The notes: generated by a model not told the origin, from the sequence alone. A stretch of DNA of 30,693 nt from an uncultured Bacteroides sp. (GCF_958445495.1 NZ_CAUCSQ010000046.1:1-30693); one strand, 5' to 3'; positions 15,648-23,884 are shown, counted from the first letter of the stretch. A program made the numbers and translations.

Positions 15648-15682
15648 ATGACGTGAATCCATCATTCAAACATATAAACCAA

Positions 15683-16414
15683 ATGAAGAAAGCCATTATC
15701 ATAGGAGCGACTTCCGGTATCGGCCGGGAAACGGCAAAGAGTCTCCTGAAAAAAGGCTGGCGGATAGGAATAGCCGGCAGACGGCAACAGGCGCTCGAAG
15801 ACTTACGGCGCGACGCCCCGGAACTGATAGAGATACAGGCACTGGACGTTACTCAAAACGATGCTGCGGAAAAGCTGGACAGGCTTATCCGGAAGCTGGG
15901 AGGAATGGATTTGTTTCTCCTGAGTTCGGGCGTAGGTTTCCAGAACATGGACTTGAATATCGAAACGGAACTGGACACCGTGCGTACGAACGCAGAGGGA
16001 TTTACCCGTATGGTGGACGCCGCCTTCTCTTATTTCAAGCAAAAGGGAAGCGGCCATCTGGCTGTCATCAGTTCCATCGCGGGGACCAAAGGTTTGGGGG
16101 CGGCTCCCGCCTATTCCGCGACCAAACGTTTCCAGAATATCTATATCGACGCTCTCGAACAACTCGCCCATCTCCAGAAACTGGATATTCATTTCACGGA
16201 TATCCGCCCCGGATTTGTCGCCACAGACTTGCTGAACGACGGAAAGCATTATCCGATGCTGATGAAAGCGGACCAAACGGGACGCCGCATCGTCCGCGCC
16301 CTAGAACGTAAAAAACGGATTGCCGTTATCGACTGGCGTTACCGGATTCTGGTATTTTTCTGGAAAATGATTCCCCGCCGGATATGGAAACGCCTGCCCG
16401 TGAAAACGGGTTGA
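15683..16414 (+). CDS. Short-chain dehydrogenase/reductase (SDR)
   Basis: This 243-aa classical SDR oxidoreductase has an NAD(P)-binding Rossmann fold. GATSGIG (8-14) binds the cofactor, and the catalytic triad is S131, Y144 and K148 (YSATK). R-rich residues after the second strand (AGRRQQ) favour NADP(H). I choose the ATG at 15683 because the Rossmann motif follows directly. The longer frame upstream overlaps the YgbA-like gene in another frame and carries no domain. The basic C-terminus (FFWKMIPRRIWKRLPVKTG) may touch the membrane. The substrate is unknown. Confidence 0.9.
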   Translation: MKKAIIIGATSGIGRETAKSLLKKGWRIGIAGRRQQALEDLRRDAPELIEIQALDVTQNDAAEKLDRLIRKLGGMDLFLLSSGVGFQNMDLNIETELDTVRTNAEGFTRMVDAAFSYFKQKGSGHLAVISSIAGTKGLGAAPAYSATKRFQNIYIDALEQLAHLQKLDIHFTDIRPGFVATDLLNDGKHYPMLMKADQTGRRIVRALERKKRIAVIDWRYRILVFFWKMIPRRIWKRLPVKTG

Positions 16415-16490
16415 GCGGCAACAAACCGGATAACAGGGAAATCACGGATAATTAATCGGATTATATGGCTGCTGTTCCCGAAAAACATCT

Positions 16491-16498
16491 TATCTTTA
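16491..16498 (+). promoter_or_regulatory. -7-like box (TATCTTTA) of the zinc-ribbon gene
   Basis: TATCTTTA, one base off the TAnnTTTG box, lies 31 bp before the ATG at 16530. Confidence 0.35.
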
Positions 16499-16529
16499 CC
16501 CGGATAAAACAAACTTAAAAACCAAAAGC

Positions 16530-16799
16530 ATGGAACAGGAATTTTGCCAGAGTTGCGGTATGCCGATAGACAGCTCTACTTACGGAACGGAAGCGGACGG
16601 CAGCAAGAGCAAAGACTATTGCCACTACTGTTATGCAAACGGCAGTTTCACTAACGATTGTACGATGGACGGGATGATTGAACTGAATTTGAATTACATC
16701 GACGAGTTCAACAAAGATTCGGAAGTCAAATATACCGTAGAAGAAGCGCGTAAAATGATGAAAGAGTTTTTTCCGCATCTGAAAAGGTGGAAGCGATAA
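16530..16799 (+). CDS. Putative zinc-ribbon protein (PF12674-like), 89 aa
   Basis: The N-terminal half has four cysteines, C6-x2-C9 (FCQSCGMPI) and C31-x2-C34 (YCHYCYANG), of the putative zinc ribbon family. The typical tail (EEARKMMKEFFPHLKRWKR) follows. The length is normal. The function is not established; members often occur next to transcription regulators or AraC-type genes. No partner is seen here. A strong bidirectional terminator follows at 16812. Confidence 0.85.
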   Translation: MEQEFCQSCGMPIDSSTYGTEADGSKSKDYCHYCYANGSFTNDCTMDGMIELNLNYIDEFNKDSEVKYTVEEARKMMKEFFPHLKRWKR

Positions 16800-16811
16800 A
16801 ACAATGGTGCG

Positions 16812-16848
16812 TTTTTTCAGTTCCGGACATGGTTCGGAACTGAAAAAA
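16812..16848. terminator. Strong bidirectional intrinsic terminator
   Basis: TTTTTTCAGTTCCG (16812-16825) and CGGAACTGAAAAAA (16835-16848) form a perfect 14-bp stem with a 9-nt loop. A T run on one side and an A run on the other give both strands a U-tract, though part of it pairs in the stem. It lies 13 nt after the zinc-ribbon gene. Confidence 0.7.
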
Positions 16849-16871
16849 ACGAAAGAACGAAGGATGTGCAA

Positions 16872-16959
16872 TGCGCCGGTCAGGTATTCAAAGCCGGGGG
16901 AATAGATATTCAAGGCTGGCGGGACAGATACTCAAGATTGGCGGGACAGGTATTCAACG
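16872..16959. repeat. Four imperfect 22-bp tandem repeats
   Basis: The units are 16872-16893, 16894-16915, 16916-16937 and 16938-16959. Each contains AKRTAYTCAA near its end; the last two share 18 of 22 bases (for example TTGGCGGGACAGGTATTCAA at 16938). The final unit runs into the stop codon of the GNAT gene (16954-16956). The repeats are not in a coding frame, since 22 is not a multiple of three, and may be a variable-number repeat. Confidence 0.75.
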
Positions 16960-17220
16960 GTTCATTTCCGGATGGCGCTCCAGCCATCTCACCGCATACG
17001 AACAGGTAGCCTCCGGTTTCATGCCGTGGGAACGCGCATACTCATAGGCGGCTTTTACCAATGCCGCAGCTATTCCGCGTCCTTCTACCGGACGAGGTAC
17101 AACAGTGTGGATAATGTCGAGAGAATCTTCTGTCAAACGATATTGCACAAAGGCGGTATTACCGTCTACTTCCGCCTTGAACAAGTTCCGTTCAGGCTGG
17201 TGAATGATTTCATAATCCAT
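16954..17220 (-). CDS. Small GNAT acetyltransferase (YjdJ/GTLF3B-like), 88 aa
   Basis: The short protein (88 aa) fits the small acetyltransferase family PF14542, which has one acetyl-CoA-binding core. The acetyl-CoA loop is RPVEGRGIAAALVKAAYEYAR, and the family ends in CSYAVRWLERHPE. It starts 12 bp after the stop codon of the epimerase-lipocalin fusion and is probably co-transcribed with it. Its stop codon lies inside a 22-bp repeat array. The substrate is unknown. Confidence 0.85.
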   Translation of the reverse strand: MDYEIIHQPERNLFKAEVDGNTAFVQYRLTEDSLDIIHTVVPRPVEGRGIAAALVKAAYEYARSHGMKPEATCSYAVRWLERHPEMNR

Positions 17221-17232
17221 AATCGTATTTTT

Positions 17233-18570
17233 TTAAGTTGCCCTGTCCGTCACAAGCCGGCGTTGCTCAATCCATTGAAGCCGGTTCGTATCGTAACCGC
17301 GACGTTCGGCAGCGGCAATGAGTTTTTTCTTTATTTCTTCCGGCAGTTGGGGGGTACGGCTCAATATCCAGAGATATTTGTCGGTACTGCTTCCCACAAG
17401 GGCGTAACTGTAATTTTCTTCATCCAGTTCCAACACGTAATAGTCCGAGTAAAAATTGAGGAAGAAGGAAACTTTCAGCTTGCCCGGCTGCGTCGAATCG
17501 GGTATTTTGGCATGCCCGTTGGCTGTCTTGCAGATGTCATGGGGCGAATTGCGCTTACATCCCCGGTTTTTCACATGAATCGTTCCGTCGGGACCAAGCG
17601 TGTAAGTAGCGGTCACATGGATGAGCCCGCGTTCAAAACGGTTTTCGTAACGGGCTATCTCGTACCAAAGCCCCAGGTAACGTTTTAAATCGAGGGTCCG
17701 GACCGTGCTGCGGTCCGTCTCTTTGAAAAGCCGTTCCACATCGGGAACGGAGAAACGGAAACCGGCTTCCAGCAGGCGTGTCGGACGCACTTTCTGACCG
17801 GACGCCAATACGGAAGAACCTTCACCGTACAGCATGCGGAACAGCTTCTGCGGGAGTGCCAGCGTTGTCCATGCCCCGTGGGCTTTTCCCATCTCACGGG
17901 CAAAAGTGTATTGGGAGACTTGTTGCGGAACGACCAGATTAAATACGCCGTGCGTCTCTTCATGTTCTATAAAGAATTTCATGGCCCGGCAAAAATCCCG
18001 CATATCTATCCAAGGGAAAGATTGTGTTCCGGGCCCGACGGCTACGGCAATCTTCACAGACCGTAACGGCCGGAACATCTGTTGCATCGACCCGCCGTCC
18101 GGAGAAAGTACGACGCCGAGACGCGCGATGACAAGCCGCACCGGTTCGGGACAACGCCGGGCTTCTTTCTCCCACGCATAACAGAGGTCTGCCAGAAAAC
18201 CATCCCCGCGGGTACGGGTATATTCATCCACTTCCACCCCCGGAGGGTAATAACCTGCCGCCGAAACCGAAATCATCAATCCGGGTTTCGTTTTGACAGC
18301 GTTCAACGCGCGAATTATACGATGCGTAACGACGACACGGCTGTCAAACATCTCTTTTTTATGTTCGGGCGTCCAACGCCGGCTGACAGGCGCGCCCGCC
18401 AGATTGATGACGACATCGCAATGTGCCAATGTACGAATCAACAATCCCGACATGCCCTCACGAAACATCGACCTGCCCAAAGGAATGACCCGATGTCCTC
18501 CTTTTTCGGTCAGATAGTCGGAAAGGTGTTTGCCTATATATCCGGTGGCCCCGGTTATCGCTATATTCAT
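17233..18570 (-). CDS. TIGR01777 sugar-nucleotide-epimerase-like domain fused to bacterial lipocalin
   Basis: This is a 445-aa fusion. Residues 1-285 are an extended-SDR epimerase-like domain of the TIGR01777 (YfcH) family, with GATGYIG (7-13), NLAGAPV (56-62) and SVSAAGYY (101-108). Residues about 291-440 form a lipocalin with G300-L-W302 in YLGLWYEIARYENRFERGL, matching Blc, and the segment YLWILSRTPQLPEEIK. E. coli Blc is an outer-membrane lipoprotein that binds lysophospholipid. Here no signal peptide or lipobox precedes the lipocalin, so it would be cytoplasmic. The enzyme activity of YfcH-type proteins is not settled. The fusion implies that the barrel holds or delivers a hydrophobic substrate to the Rossmann domain, but that is inference. 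Confidence 0.9.
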   Translation of the reverse strand: MNIAITGATGYIGKHLSDYLTEKGGHRVIPLGRSMFREGMSGLLIRTLAHCDVVINLAGAPVSRRWTPEHKKEMFDSRVVVTHRIIRALNAVKTKPGLMISVSAAGYYPPGVEVDEYTRTRGDGFLADLCYAWEKEARRCPEPVRLVIARLGVVLSPDGGSMQQMFRPLRSVKIAVAVGPGTQSFPWIDMRDFCRAMKFFIEHEETHGVFNLVVPQQVSQYTFAREMGKAHGAWTTLALPQKLFRMLYGEGSSVLASGQKVRPTRLLEAGFRFSVPDVERLFKETDRSTVRTLDLKRYLGLWYEIARYENRFERGLIHVTATYTLGPDGTIHVKNRGCKRNSPHDICKTANGHAKIPDSTQPGKLKVSFFLNFYSDYYVLELDEENYSYALVGSSTDKYLWILSRTPQLPEEIKKKLIAAAERRGYDTNRLQWIEQRRLVTDRAT

Positions 18571-18630
18571 TTTAATTCCGATTGTAAGTTCAACTCTATT
18601 GGAAAAACGTATAAAATGCAGGAAAAGTTC

Positions 18631-18660
18631 TTTGAAAAAAATAAAATGAGGTTATCTTTG
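18631..18660 (+). promoter_or_regulatory. Promoter of the Fpg/Nei-like-SLT-Kv operon
   Basis: TTTG (18631-18634), an 18-bp spacer and a perfect TATCTTTG box (18653-18660) precede the ATG at 18694 by 33 bp. The spacing is one base shorter than usual. Confidence 0.6.
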
Positions 18661-18693
18661 CAAGAAAGACTCGAACATTAAAAGAAAAACGGT

Positions 18694-19533
18694 ATGATAG
18701 AAGCCCCGGAAGCGTGCTGCCTTTGCGAACAGCTCAACGGAACGGTCGCAGGAAAGAGGATAACGGACGTGTACGCCCAATTCAGCCCGCATAAGTTTGC
18801 CTGGTTCACGGGTAGTCCCGAAGAGTATGCCTTATGGCTGTCCGGCAAGACGGCAGGCCGTGCGCAACCGAAAGGCGGAATGGTGGAAATCGCAATCGGC
18901 GATAAGGTCTTGTTGCTGACGGACGGGGTAAACCTGCGTTACCTGGCTCCTGGAGCAAAACTGCCCGCCAGGCATCAACTGCTTATCGCTTTTGAAGACG
19001 AGAGTTGTCTCATAGCGTCCGTACGTATGTACGGCGGGCTGATGTGTTATGACAAAGATGCCGGCGATGACGGGATTTCCGAGTATTACCTTGCAGCCAG
19101 AAGCAAGCCGCAAGTCATGTCCGCCGCTTTCACCAAAGAGTATTTTCTCGGACTTGTCAACGGGGAAAGCGTGCAAAACAAGTCTGCCAAAGCTTTTCTA
19201 GCCACCGGTCAGACAATTCCCGGACTTGGCAACGGCGTCTTGCAGGACATTCTTTACCACGCCCATATCCATCCGAAGAAAAAAATCTCCGGACTGGCGG
19301 ACAAAGAGAAAGAAAATTTGTTCTATCAGATAAAGGAAACGATGAATGACATCTACCGGCTGGGAGGAAGAAATACGGAAAGCGACTTGTTCGGGAAGAA
19401 CGGCAAGTACGCGGCCTGCCTTTCAAAGGATACGGCTGGCGGGAGTTGCCCCCGTTGCGGGGAGACCATCGTGAAAGAGAATTACCTGGGCGGAAGCATC
19501 TATTATTGCAGGGGTTGCCAGAAACCGGAATAA
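18694..19533 (+). CDS. Fpg/Nei-like DNA glycosylase homologue lacking the N-terminal proline
   Basis: The 279-aa protein has the layout of formamidopyrimidine-DNA glycosylase/endonuclease VIII: an N-terminal beta sandwich, an H2TH helix region (IPGLGNGVLQDILYHAHIHPKKK) and a C-terminal zinc finger, C252-x2-C255 and C272-x2-C275. In active Fpg and Nei the mature N-terminus is Pro-Glu and the proline amine attacks the abasic site. Here the protein begins M-I-E-A-P-E. Pro is replaced by Ile, though a glutamate is at the right place and K60 aligns with the conserved lysine. It may bind damaged DNA without lyase activity or use another nucleophile. Lytic transglycosylase and potassium channel genes follow, 39 and 15 bp apart. 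Confidence 0.85.
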   Translation: MIEAPEACCLCEQLNGTVAGKRITDVYAQFSPHKFAWFTGSPEEYALWLSGKTAGRAQPKGGMVEIAIGDKVLLLTDGVNLRYLAPGAKLPARHQLLIAFEDESCLIASVRMYGGLMCYDKDAGDDGISEYYLAARSKPQVMSAAFTKEYFLGLVNGESVQNKSAKAFLATGQTIPGLGNGVLQDILYHAHIHPKKKISGLADKEKENLFYQIKETMNDIYRLGGRNTESDLFGKNGKYAACLSKDTAGGSCPRCGETIVKENYLGGSIYYCRGCQKPE

Positions 19534-19572
19534 CCCGCCCGAATGAACATTACGGTTTGAATAACTTAAATA

Positions 19573-20559
19573 ATGAAAATGAAGAAACGGACTAAAATCA
19601 ATTATACCCTTATTCTTATAGCGGCGTTCGGCATCGGCGCCGCCATTCCCGCACTGACAGGCAGCAGCCAGGTCTGCGAACAGCACTCCGCCAAGTCGGA
19701 AGTCCCTTATTGCGTCGCCCCGCCCTCCGTGCCTGCACAGGTCACTTTCGACGGGAAAACCATTGATCTCCGCCGGTATGACCGCCGCGAACGCATGGAC
19801 CGGGAAATGATGGCTTTCACTTACATGCATTCCACCACCATGCTGCTGATAAAACGCGCTAACCGGTATTTTCCTATCGTAGAGCCGATACTGAAAGCGA
19901 ACGGTATCCCCGACGATTTCAAATATCTGATGGTAATCGAGAGTAACCTGAACCACATCGCACGTTCTCCCGCAGGAGCCGCCGGATTATGGCAGTTCAT
20001 GCCCGGAACCGGAAGGGAATTCGGCCTGGAAGTGAATGAGAATGTGGACGAACGCTACCATATCGAGAAGGCTACCGTCGCCGCCTGCAAATATTTTAAA
20101 CAGGCATACGACAAATACGGGGACTGGATGGCTGTCGCCGCCGCTTATAACGCGGGACAGGCGCGTATTTCCTCACAGCTCGAAAAACAATTGGCAAGCC
20201 ATGCCATGGATTTATGGCTGGTGGAAGAGACTTCCCGATACATGTTCCGCCTGCTGGCTGCCAAAGAGATATTCAGCAATCCGCAACGTTACGGGTTCCT
20301 GTTAAAAAGGGAACATCTCTATCCGCCCATTCCTTACAAGAAAGTAACCGTCACCACGCCGCTCAACGACCTCAACGATTATGCAAGACGGCAGGGCATT
20401 ACCTATGCGCAGCTTCGCGACGCGAATCCTTGGCTGCGGGAAACTTCATTAAAAAACAAAAGCGGGAAAACTTACATTCTCCATATTCCTACGCGGGAAG
20501 GAATGTATTACGAGCCCCAAAAGACGGTTGCTTACGACAAACGGTGGGTAATCGATTGA
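19573..20559 (+). CDS. Lytic transglycosylase (SLT/MltD-like)
   Basis: This 328-aa envelope protein would cut the glycan strand of peptidoglycan, giving 1,6-anhydro-MurNAc ends. An uncleaved or cleaved N-terminal hydrophobic segment (YTLILIAAFGIGAAIPALTG, 11-30) exports it. The SLT domain (about 100-250) has catalytic E123 in VIESNLNHIARSPAGAAG, then GLWQFMPGTGREFG and AAYNAGQ. The C-terminal 60 residues (PLNDLNDYARRQGITYAQLRDANPWL) look like a divergent LysM module. It lies between an Fpg/Nei-like gene and a Kv channel gene with close spacing. No lipobox is evident, so a periplasmic or membrane-anchored location is more likely than outer-membrane lipoprotein. Confidence 0.92.
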   Translation: MKMKKRTKINYTLILIAAFGIGAAIPALTGSSQVCEQHSAKSEVPYCVAPPSVPAQVTFDGKTIDLRRYDRRERMDREMMAFTYMHSTTMLLIKRANRYFPIVEPILKANGIPDDFKYLMVIESNLNHIARSPAGAAGLWQFMPGTGREFGLEVNENVDERYHIEKATVAACKYFKQAYDKYGDWMAVAAAYNAGQARISSQLEKQLASHAMDLWLVEETSRYMFRLLAAKEIFSNPQRYGFLLKREHLYPPIPYKKVTVTTPLNDLNDYARRQGITYAQLRDANPWLRETSLKNKSGKTYILHIPTREGMYYEPQKTVAYDKRWVID

Positions 20560-20574
20560 CGGAAGGAATCACGA

Positions 20575-21465
20575 ATGGCATCAACGGCTATGAAACTGAA
20601 AGATAGAATCCGTGACTTTTTGCATGACAGGAAATTGAAACGGAAATTATACGTCGTCATTTTCGAATCGGACACTCCGGCAGGAAAATTGTTCGACGTG
20701 CTCCTTATCGGCTGTATCCTGGCGAGCGTACTGCTTGTGATTATCGAAAGCCTGAAGAGTATCCCTTCTTATCTGGAGACTCCATTCGTCATCATGGAAT
20801 ATCTTTTCACGGCATTTTTCACTTTCGAGTATCTGACGCGGATTTATTGTTCGCCCCGTCCCCGGAAATACATTTTCAGCTTTTTCGGAATCGTGGATTT
20901 GCTGGCTACCCTCCCGCTCTACATCGGGCTCCTCTTTCCGGGCGCACGTTACCTGCTCATCATCCGTGCCTTCCGGCTGATACGGGTTTTCCGCGTTTTC
21001 AAGTTATTCAAATTCCTGAATGAAGGGGAAAGGTTACTCACCGCCTTGCGGGAAAGCAGTCAGAAGATTGCCGTTTTCTTTCTGTTTGTCGTCATTCTGG
21101 TGACTTCCATCGGAACGTTGATGTATATGATTGAGGGCACGCAACCGGGCTCCCGATTCAACAACATCCCTAACAGCATTTATTGGGCCATTGTCACCAT
21201 GACGACCGTCGGCTACGGGGATATTACGCCTGTCACCGGCCTTGGGAAATTCCTTTCCGCCTGCGTGATGCTTATCGGCTATACCATTATCGCCGTACCG
21301 ACAGGTATCGTATCCGCCTCGATGATGAAAGACTACAAACGCAGGAAAGACAGGGAATGTCCCGGCTGCCACCGCTCCGGACATGAAGACAACGCCGAAT
21401 TCTGCAAGTTCTGCGGACACAGGCTGAATCCGTCCGAAACCGGAGGACAGAAGGAAAAGGAATGA
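20575..21465 (+). CDS. Kv-type voltage-gated potassium channel with C-terminal zinc ribbon
   Basis: This 296-aa channel has the S1-S6 plan. S1 is about 40-58, S2 72-90, S3 100-120 and S4 128-148, with basic residues at every third position (R131, R134, R137, R140, K143, K146). S5 is about 163-187. The selectivity filter is TVGYGD (211-216) and S6 is 222-250. After a basic linker the cytoplasmic tail (262-280) has C262-x2-C265 and C277-x2-C280, a zinc ribbon. It may be regulated by voltage and by zinc or redox state, which is an inference. The ATG at 20590 (MKLKD) is an alternative start. It follows the lytic transglycosylase by 15 bp and closes the operon. Confidence 0.9.
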   Translation: MASTAMKLKDRIRDFLHDRKLKRKLYVVIFESDTPAGKLFDVLLIGCILASVLLVIIESLKSIPSYLETPFVIMEYLFTAFFTFEYLTRIYCSPRPRKYIFSFFGIVDLLATLPLYIGLLFPGARYLLIIRAFRLIRVFRVFKLFKFLNEGERLLTALRESSQKIAVFFLFVVILVTSIGTLMYMIEGTQPGSRFNNIPNSIYWAIVTMTTVGYGDITPVTGLGKFLSACVMLIGYTIIAVPTGIVSASMMKDYKRRKDRECPGCHRSGHEDNAEFCKFCGHRLNPSETGGQKEKE

Positions 21466-21554
21466 GCTTTACCGGATTATGCCGGAACAAATGTACGGAC
21501 AGGATAAAGGAAACGCTCCCCGGCGCATGCGGCAAGCGGCAACTTTTTACCGGT

Positions 21555-22328
21555 TTATTTCTGTTTTTCCGTCAGGTATTTCCAATATCGCACCGGCATA
21601 TCCTGCCTGTGTTTTCTCGGATTCATGCGCTCTCTGATGCAGGTTACCTTGAAATAAGTTTTCCAGAGCTGTTGGAAAAGCTTCTCGTCCTTGTCCATCA
21701 GGCTTTCATCCAGCATTCCCGTAACCAGATGGGATTCCCGGCTGTCATCGTCGAATGATACGGCCGTCACTTCTTGCAAGTCATAATAAAAACCGTAGCG
21801 GCGCCTCATGTCGTAAATAATCCACTTCTGACCGGCAAAACGGTCTTTAAAATGGGAAACGACAAGCGGCAACGCATTGTACTGCGGTTCGAAAGCCGCA
21901 AAAAACGTGCCGTCCGCCGCTTTCTGGAAACGGACAAACTGCATCAGGTGTACCCGCTCGCCCTCGACTTTCTTCCAGATTTGAGCCAACCGCAGGACAT
22001 CCGAATCGCTAAAATCGGTTTCAATGGAACGGGGCGCGTCAATCGCCTTTCGTATGTAACGGAAAATGAGTATCCCTACTTCCGGCAATTCCGACAACCA
22101 GCTTTGTGTCAGGCAACCTAATGCGGAGGAGGAAACCTTTTTCTGCAATCCCCGCCATACACGTCCGGCTTTCTCTTCATCGGTGACTACCGTGTGCAGT
22201 TCGTCATAAAATAAAGGCAAAGCGTCTCCTTCCGACAACAGGACATCGGGAAAGGTCTTGCGGAAGTAAGCGTCGAACACGGCAGTCAGCAGACCGTCAA
22301 AAGTCTTATCGTAGAGGTAGACGTTCAT
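21555..22328 (-). CDS. TIGR03915 family protein (DUF4130), putative DNA repair partner
   Basis: The 257-aa protein matches the family TIGR03915/DUF4130, an alpha/beta protein related in part to uracil-DNA glycosylase-like or SAM/DNA-glycosylase-like proteins. It is nearly always paired with a TIGR03916 radical SAM enzyme. Features include MNVYLYDKTFDGLLTAVFDAY at the start, the LSELPEVGILIFRYIRKAI core, HLMQFVRFQ and YDMRRRYGFYYDL. Its ATG overlaps the stop of the partner gene (ATGA at 22325-22328), so the pair is translationally coupled. The biochemical reaction is not known. A joint role in removing or modifying a DNA lesion is inferred from family description only. Confidence 0.88.
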   Translation of the reverse strand: MNVYLYDKTFDGLLTAVFDAYFRKTFPDVLLSEGDALPLFYDELHTVVTDEEKAGRVWRGLQKKVSSSALGCLTQSWLSELPEVGILIFRYIRKAIDAPRSIETDFSDSDVLRLAQIWKKVEGERVHLMQFVRFQKAADGTFFAAFEPQYNALPLVVSHFKDRFAGQKWIIYDMRRRYGFYYDLQEVTAVSFDDDSRESHLVTGMLDESLMDKDEKLFQQLWKTYFKVTCIRERMNPRKHRQDMPVRYWKYLTEKQK

Positions 22329-23593
22329 TCTCCGAAATCAAGCAATAACTGGCGTTCATCCGTTTTCTTTTTCAACTTCGGAAGCAACAGGCTGCGTACC
22401 CGTTGCGGAGAGAGTTCATTGATTGTCTGCATCTGGAGGGGCAGCTCTTTGCAGGTGATGAAATATTGCGCTTTTTTCATCACGGCGCCTATCTTTTTCA
22501 ACTCATAAAACCCCAGCCGCGAAAAACGCCGGGAAGCGACAATCAGCCTTGCCGACTTGACGCCGATGCCCGGTACGCGGAGCAACATTTCATAATCCGC
22601 TTTATTGACATCGACGGGAAACTGTTCCGGATGGCGCAAAGCCCACGAAAGTTTCGGGTCTATTTCGAGGTCAAGGTTCGGATAGGAATCATCTACTATT
22701 TCGTTCACCTTAAACCGGTAAAAACGCAACAGCCAGTCGGCCTGGTAAAGCCGGTTCTCACGTACCAACGGCGGTTGCCTCAATGCCGGCAAACGAGTGT
22801 CATACGTATTTACGGACACATAGCCGGAGTAATAAACCCGTTTCATCGTCGGACGGTCATAGAGCGCCGAAGAAAGGAAAAGGATATCTTTGTCCGATTC
22901 GGAAGTGGCCCCGACAATCACTTGCGTACTTTGTCCCGCAGGCGCAAAACGGGGGGCATGACGGAATTTCTGCCGTTCTTCCTTACTCTCCAATACTCCC
23001 TGTTGGATATATTTCATCGGAGTAAAAACGCTTTTATGGTCTTTCTCCGGGGCAAGCAGTTTCAGGTTTTCTTCTTTGGGAATCTCTATGTTGACGCTCA
23101 GGCGGTCGGCATAAAGTCCGGCTTCATTCACCAGCTCACGACTGGCACCGGGAATGCTTTTCAAATGGATATATCCGTTGAAACGGTGTATCAGGCGCAA
23201 ATCCTTAGCCACACGGACAAGCCGCTCCATCGTGTAATCCGGATTACGGACGACACCGGAACTGAGAAAAAGACCTTCGATGTAATTGCGGCGATAGAAT
23301 TCCATCGTGAGTTCTACCAGTTCCGACACGGAAAACGTAGCACGGGGAAGGTCGTTGCTACGGCGGTTGACACAATAGGCGCAGTCATAGATACAGTGAT
23401 TGGTGAGCATTATCTTCAACAGGGATATGCACCGCCCGTCCTCGGCAAAACTGTGGCATATCCCCCATCCTCCCACCGTATTGCCCAACGTGCCCGGCTT
23501 ATTGGCGCGCACTGTACCACTGGAAGAACAGGAAACATCGTATTTGGCGGACTCCGCAAGTATCTTGAGTTTGGCAAGGACGTTTTCGTTCAT
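22325..23593 (-). CDS. TIGR03916 putative DNA modification/repair radical SAM protein
   Basis: This is a 422-aa radical SAM enzyme. The 4Fe-4S cluster-binding motif is C67-x3-C71-x2-C74 (CIYDCAYC). The barrel (about 55-300) contains LFLSSGVVRNPDYTMERL and NIEIPKEENLKLLAPEK. The C-terminus has a helix-hairpin-helix DNA-binding motif (LLRVPGIGVKSARLIVASRR), supporting action on nucleic acid. It is the first gene of a coupled pair with the DUF4130 gene. A TATCTTTG box (23648-23641) stands 47 bp upstream. The lesion or base acted upon is not known. Confidence 0.92.
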   Translation of the reverse strand: MNENVLAKLKILAESAKYDVSCSSSGTVRANKPGTLGNTVGGWGICHSFAEDGRCISLLKIMLTNHCIYDCAYCVNRRSNDLPRATFSVSELVELTMEFYRRNYIEGLFLSSGVVRNPDYTMERLVRVAKDLRLIHRFNGYIHLKSIPGASRELVNEAGLYADRLSVNIEIPKEENLKLLAPEKDHKSVFTPMKYIQQGVLESKEERQKFRHAPRFAPAGQSTQVIVGATSESDKDILFLSSALYDRPTMKRVYYSGYVSVNTYDTRLPALRQPPLVRENRLYQADWLLRFYRFKVNEIVDDSYPNLDLEIDPKLSWALRHPEQFPVDVNKADYEMLLRVPGIGVKSARLIVASRRFSRLGFYELKKIGAVMKKAQYFITCKELPLQMQTINELSPQRVRSLLLPKLKKKTDERQLLLDFGE

Positions 23594-23640
23594 AATTTTC
23601 CCCTATATAAAAAAGAAGCGTCTGCTTCCGATTAACTTCG

Positions 23641-23648
23641 CAAAGATA
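23641..23648 (-). promoter_or_regulatory. -7 box (TATCTTTG) of the radical SAM/DUF4130 operon
   Basis: A perfect minus-strand TATCTTTG lies 47 bp before the ATG at 23593. The -33 side is not recognisable. Confidence 0.5.
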
Positions 23649-23884
23649 CGATTTAAATCGGGAAGACCTAAAAGGGAAACGCCGAACCATAAAAAAAGAA
23701 CGGTTATTCAGAAAAAGAGGACGGTTATTTCAGAAGAGGTTTAAAGAACAAAAACGTATCCATTGAAATTCCATTGAGACAAGCCTTTTCGCTTATCCTC
23801 TACACGGTCCCGGACCGGGAGCGGAACAAGGTTTTACGAGTGAGCCACAAAATGACTGTTTATGTCCGGTTTACCGATTATAAG

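Noticed and set aside
15410..15682. N-terminal extension of the SDR gene
   Set aside because: The extension overlaps the YgbA-like gene in another frame; the Rossmann motif begins directly after the ATG at 15683.
22403..23635. 410-aa plus-strand frame opposite the radical SAM gene
   Set aside because: It mirrors the codons of a well-supported minus-strand gene, and its product has no sensible motif or promoter.
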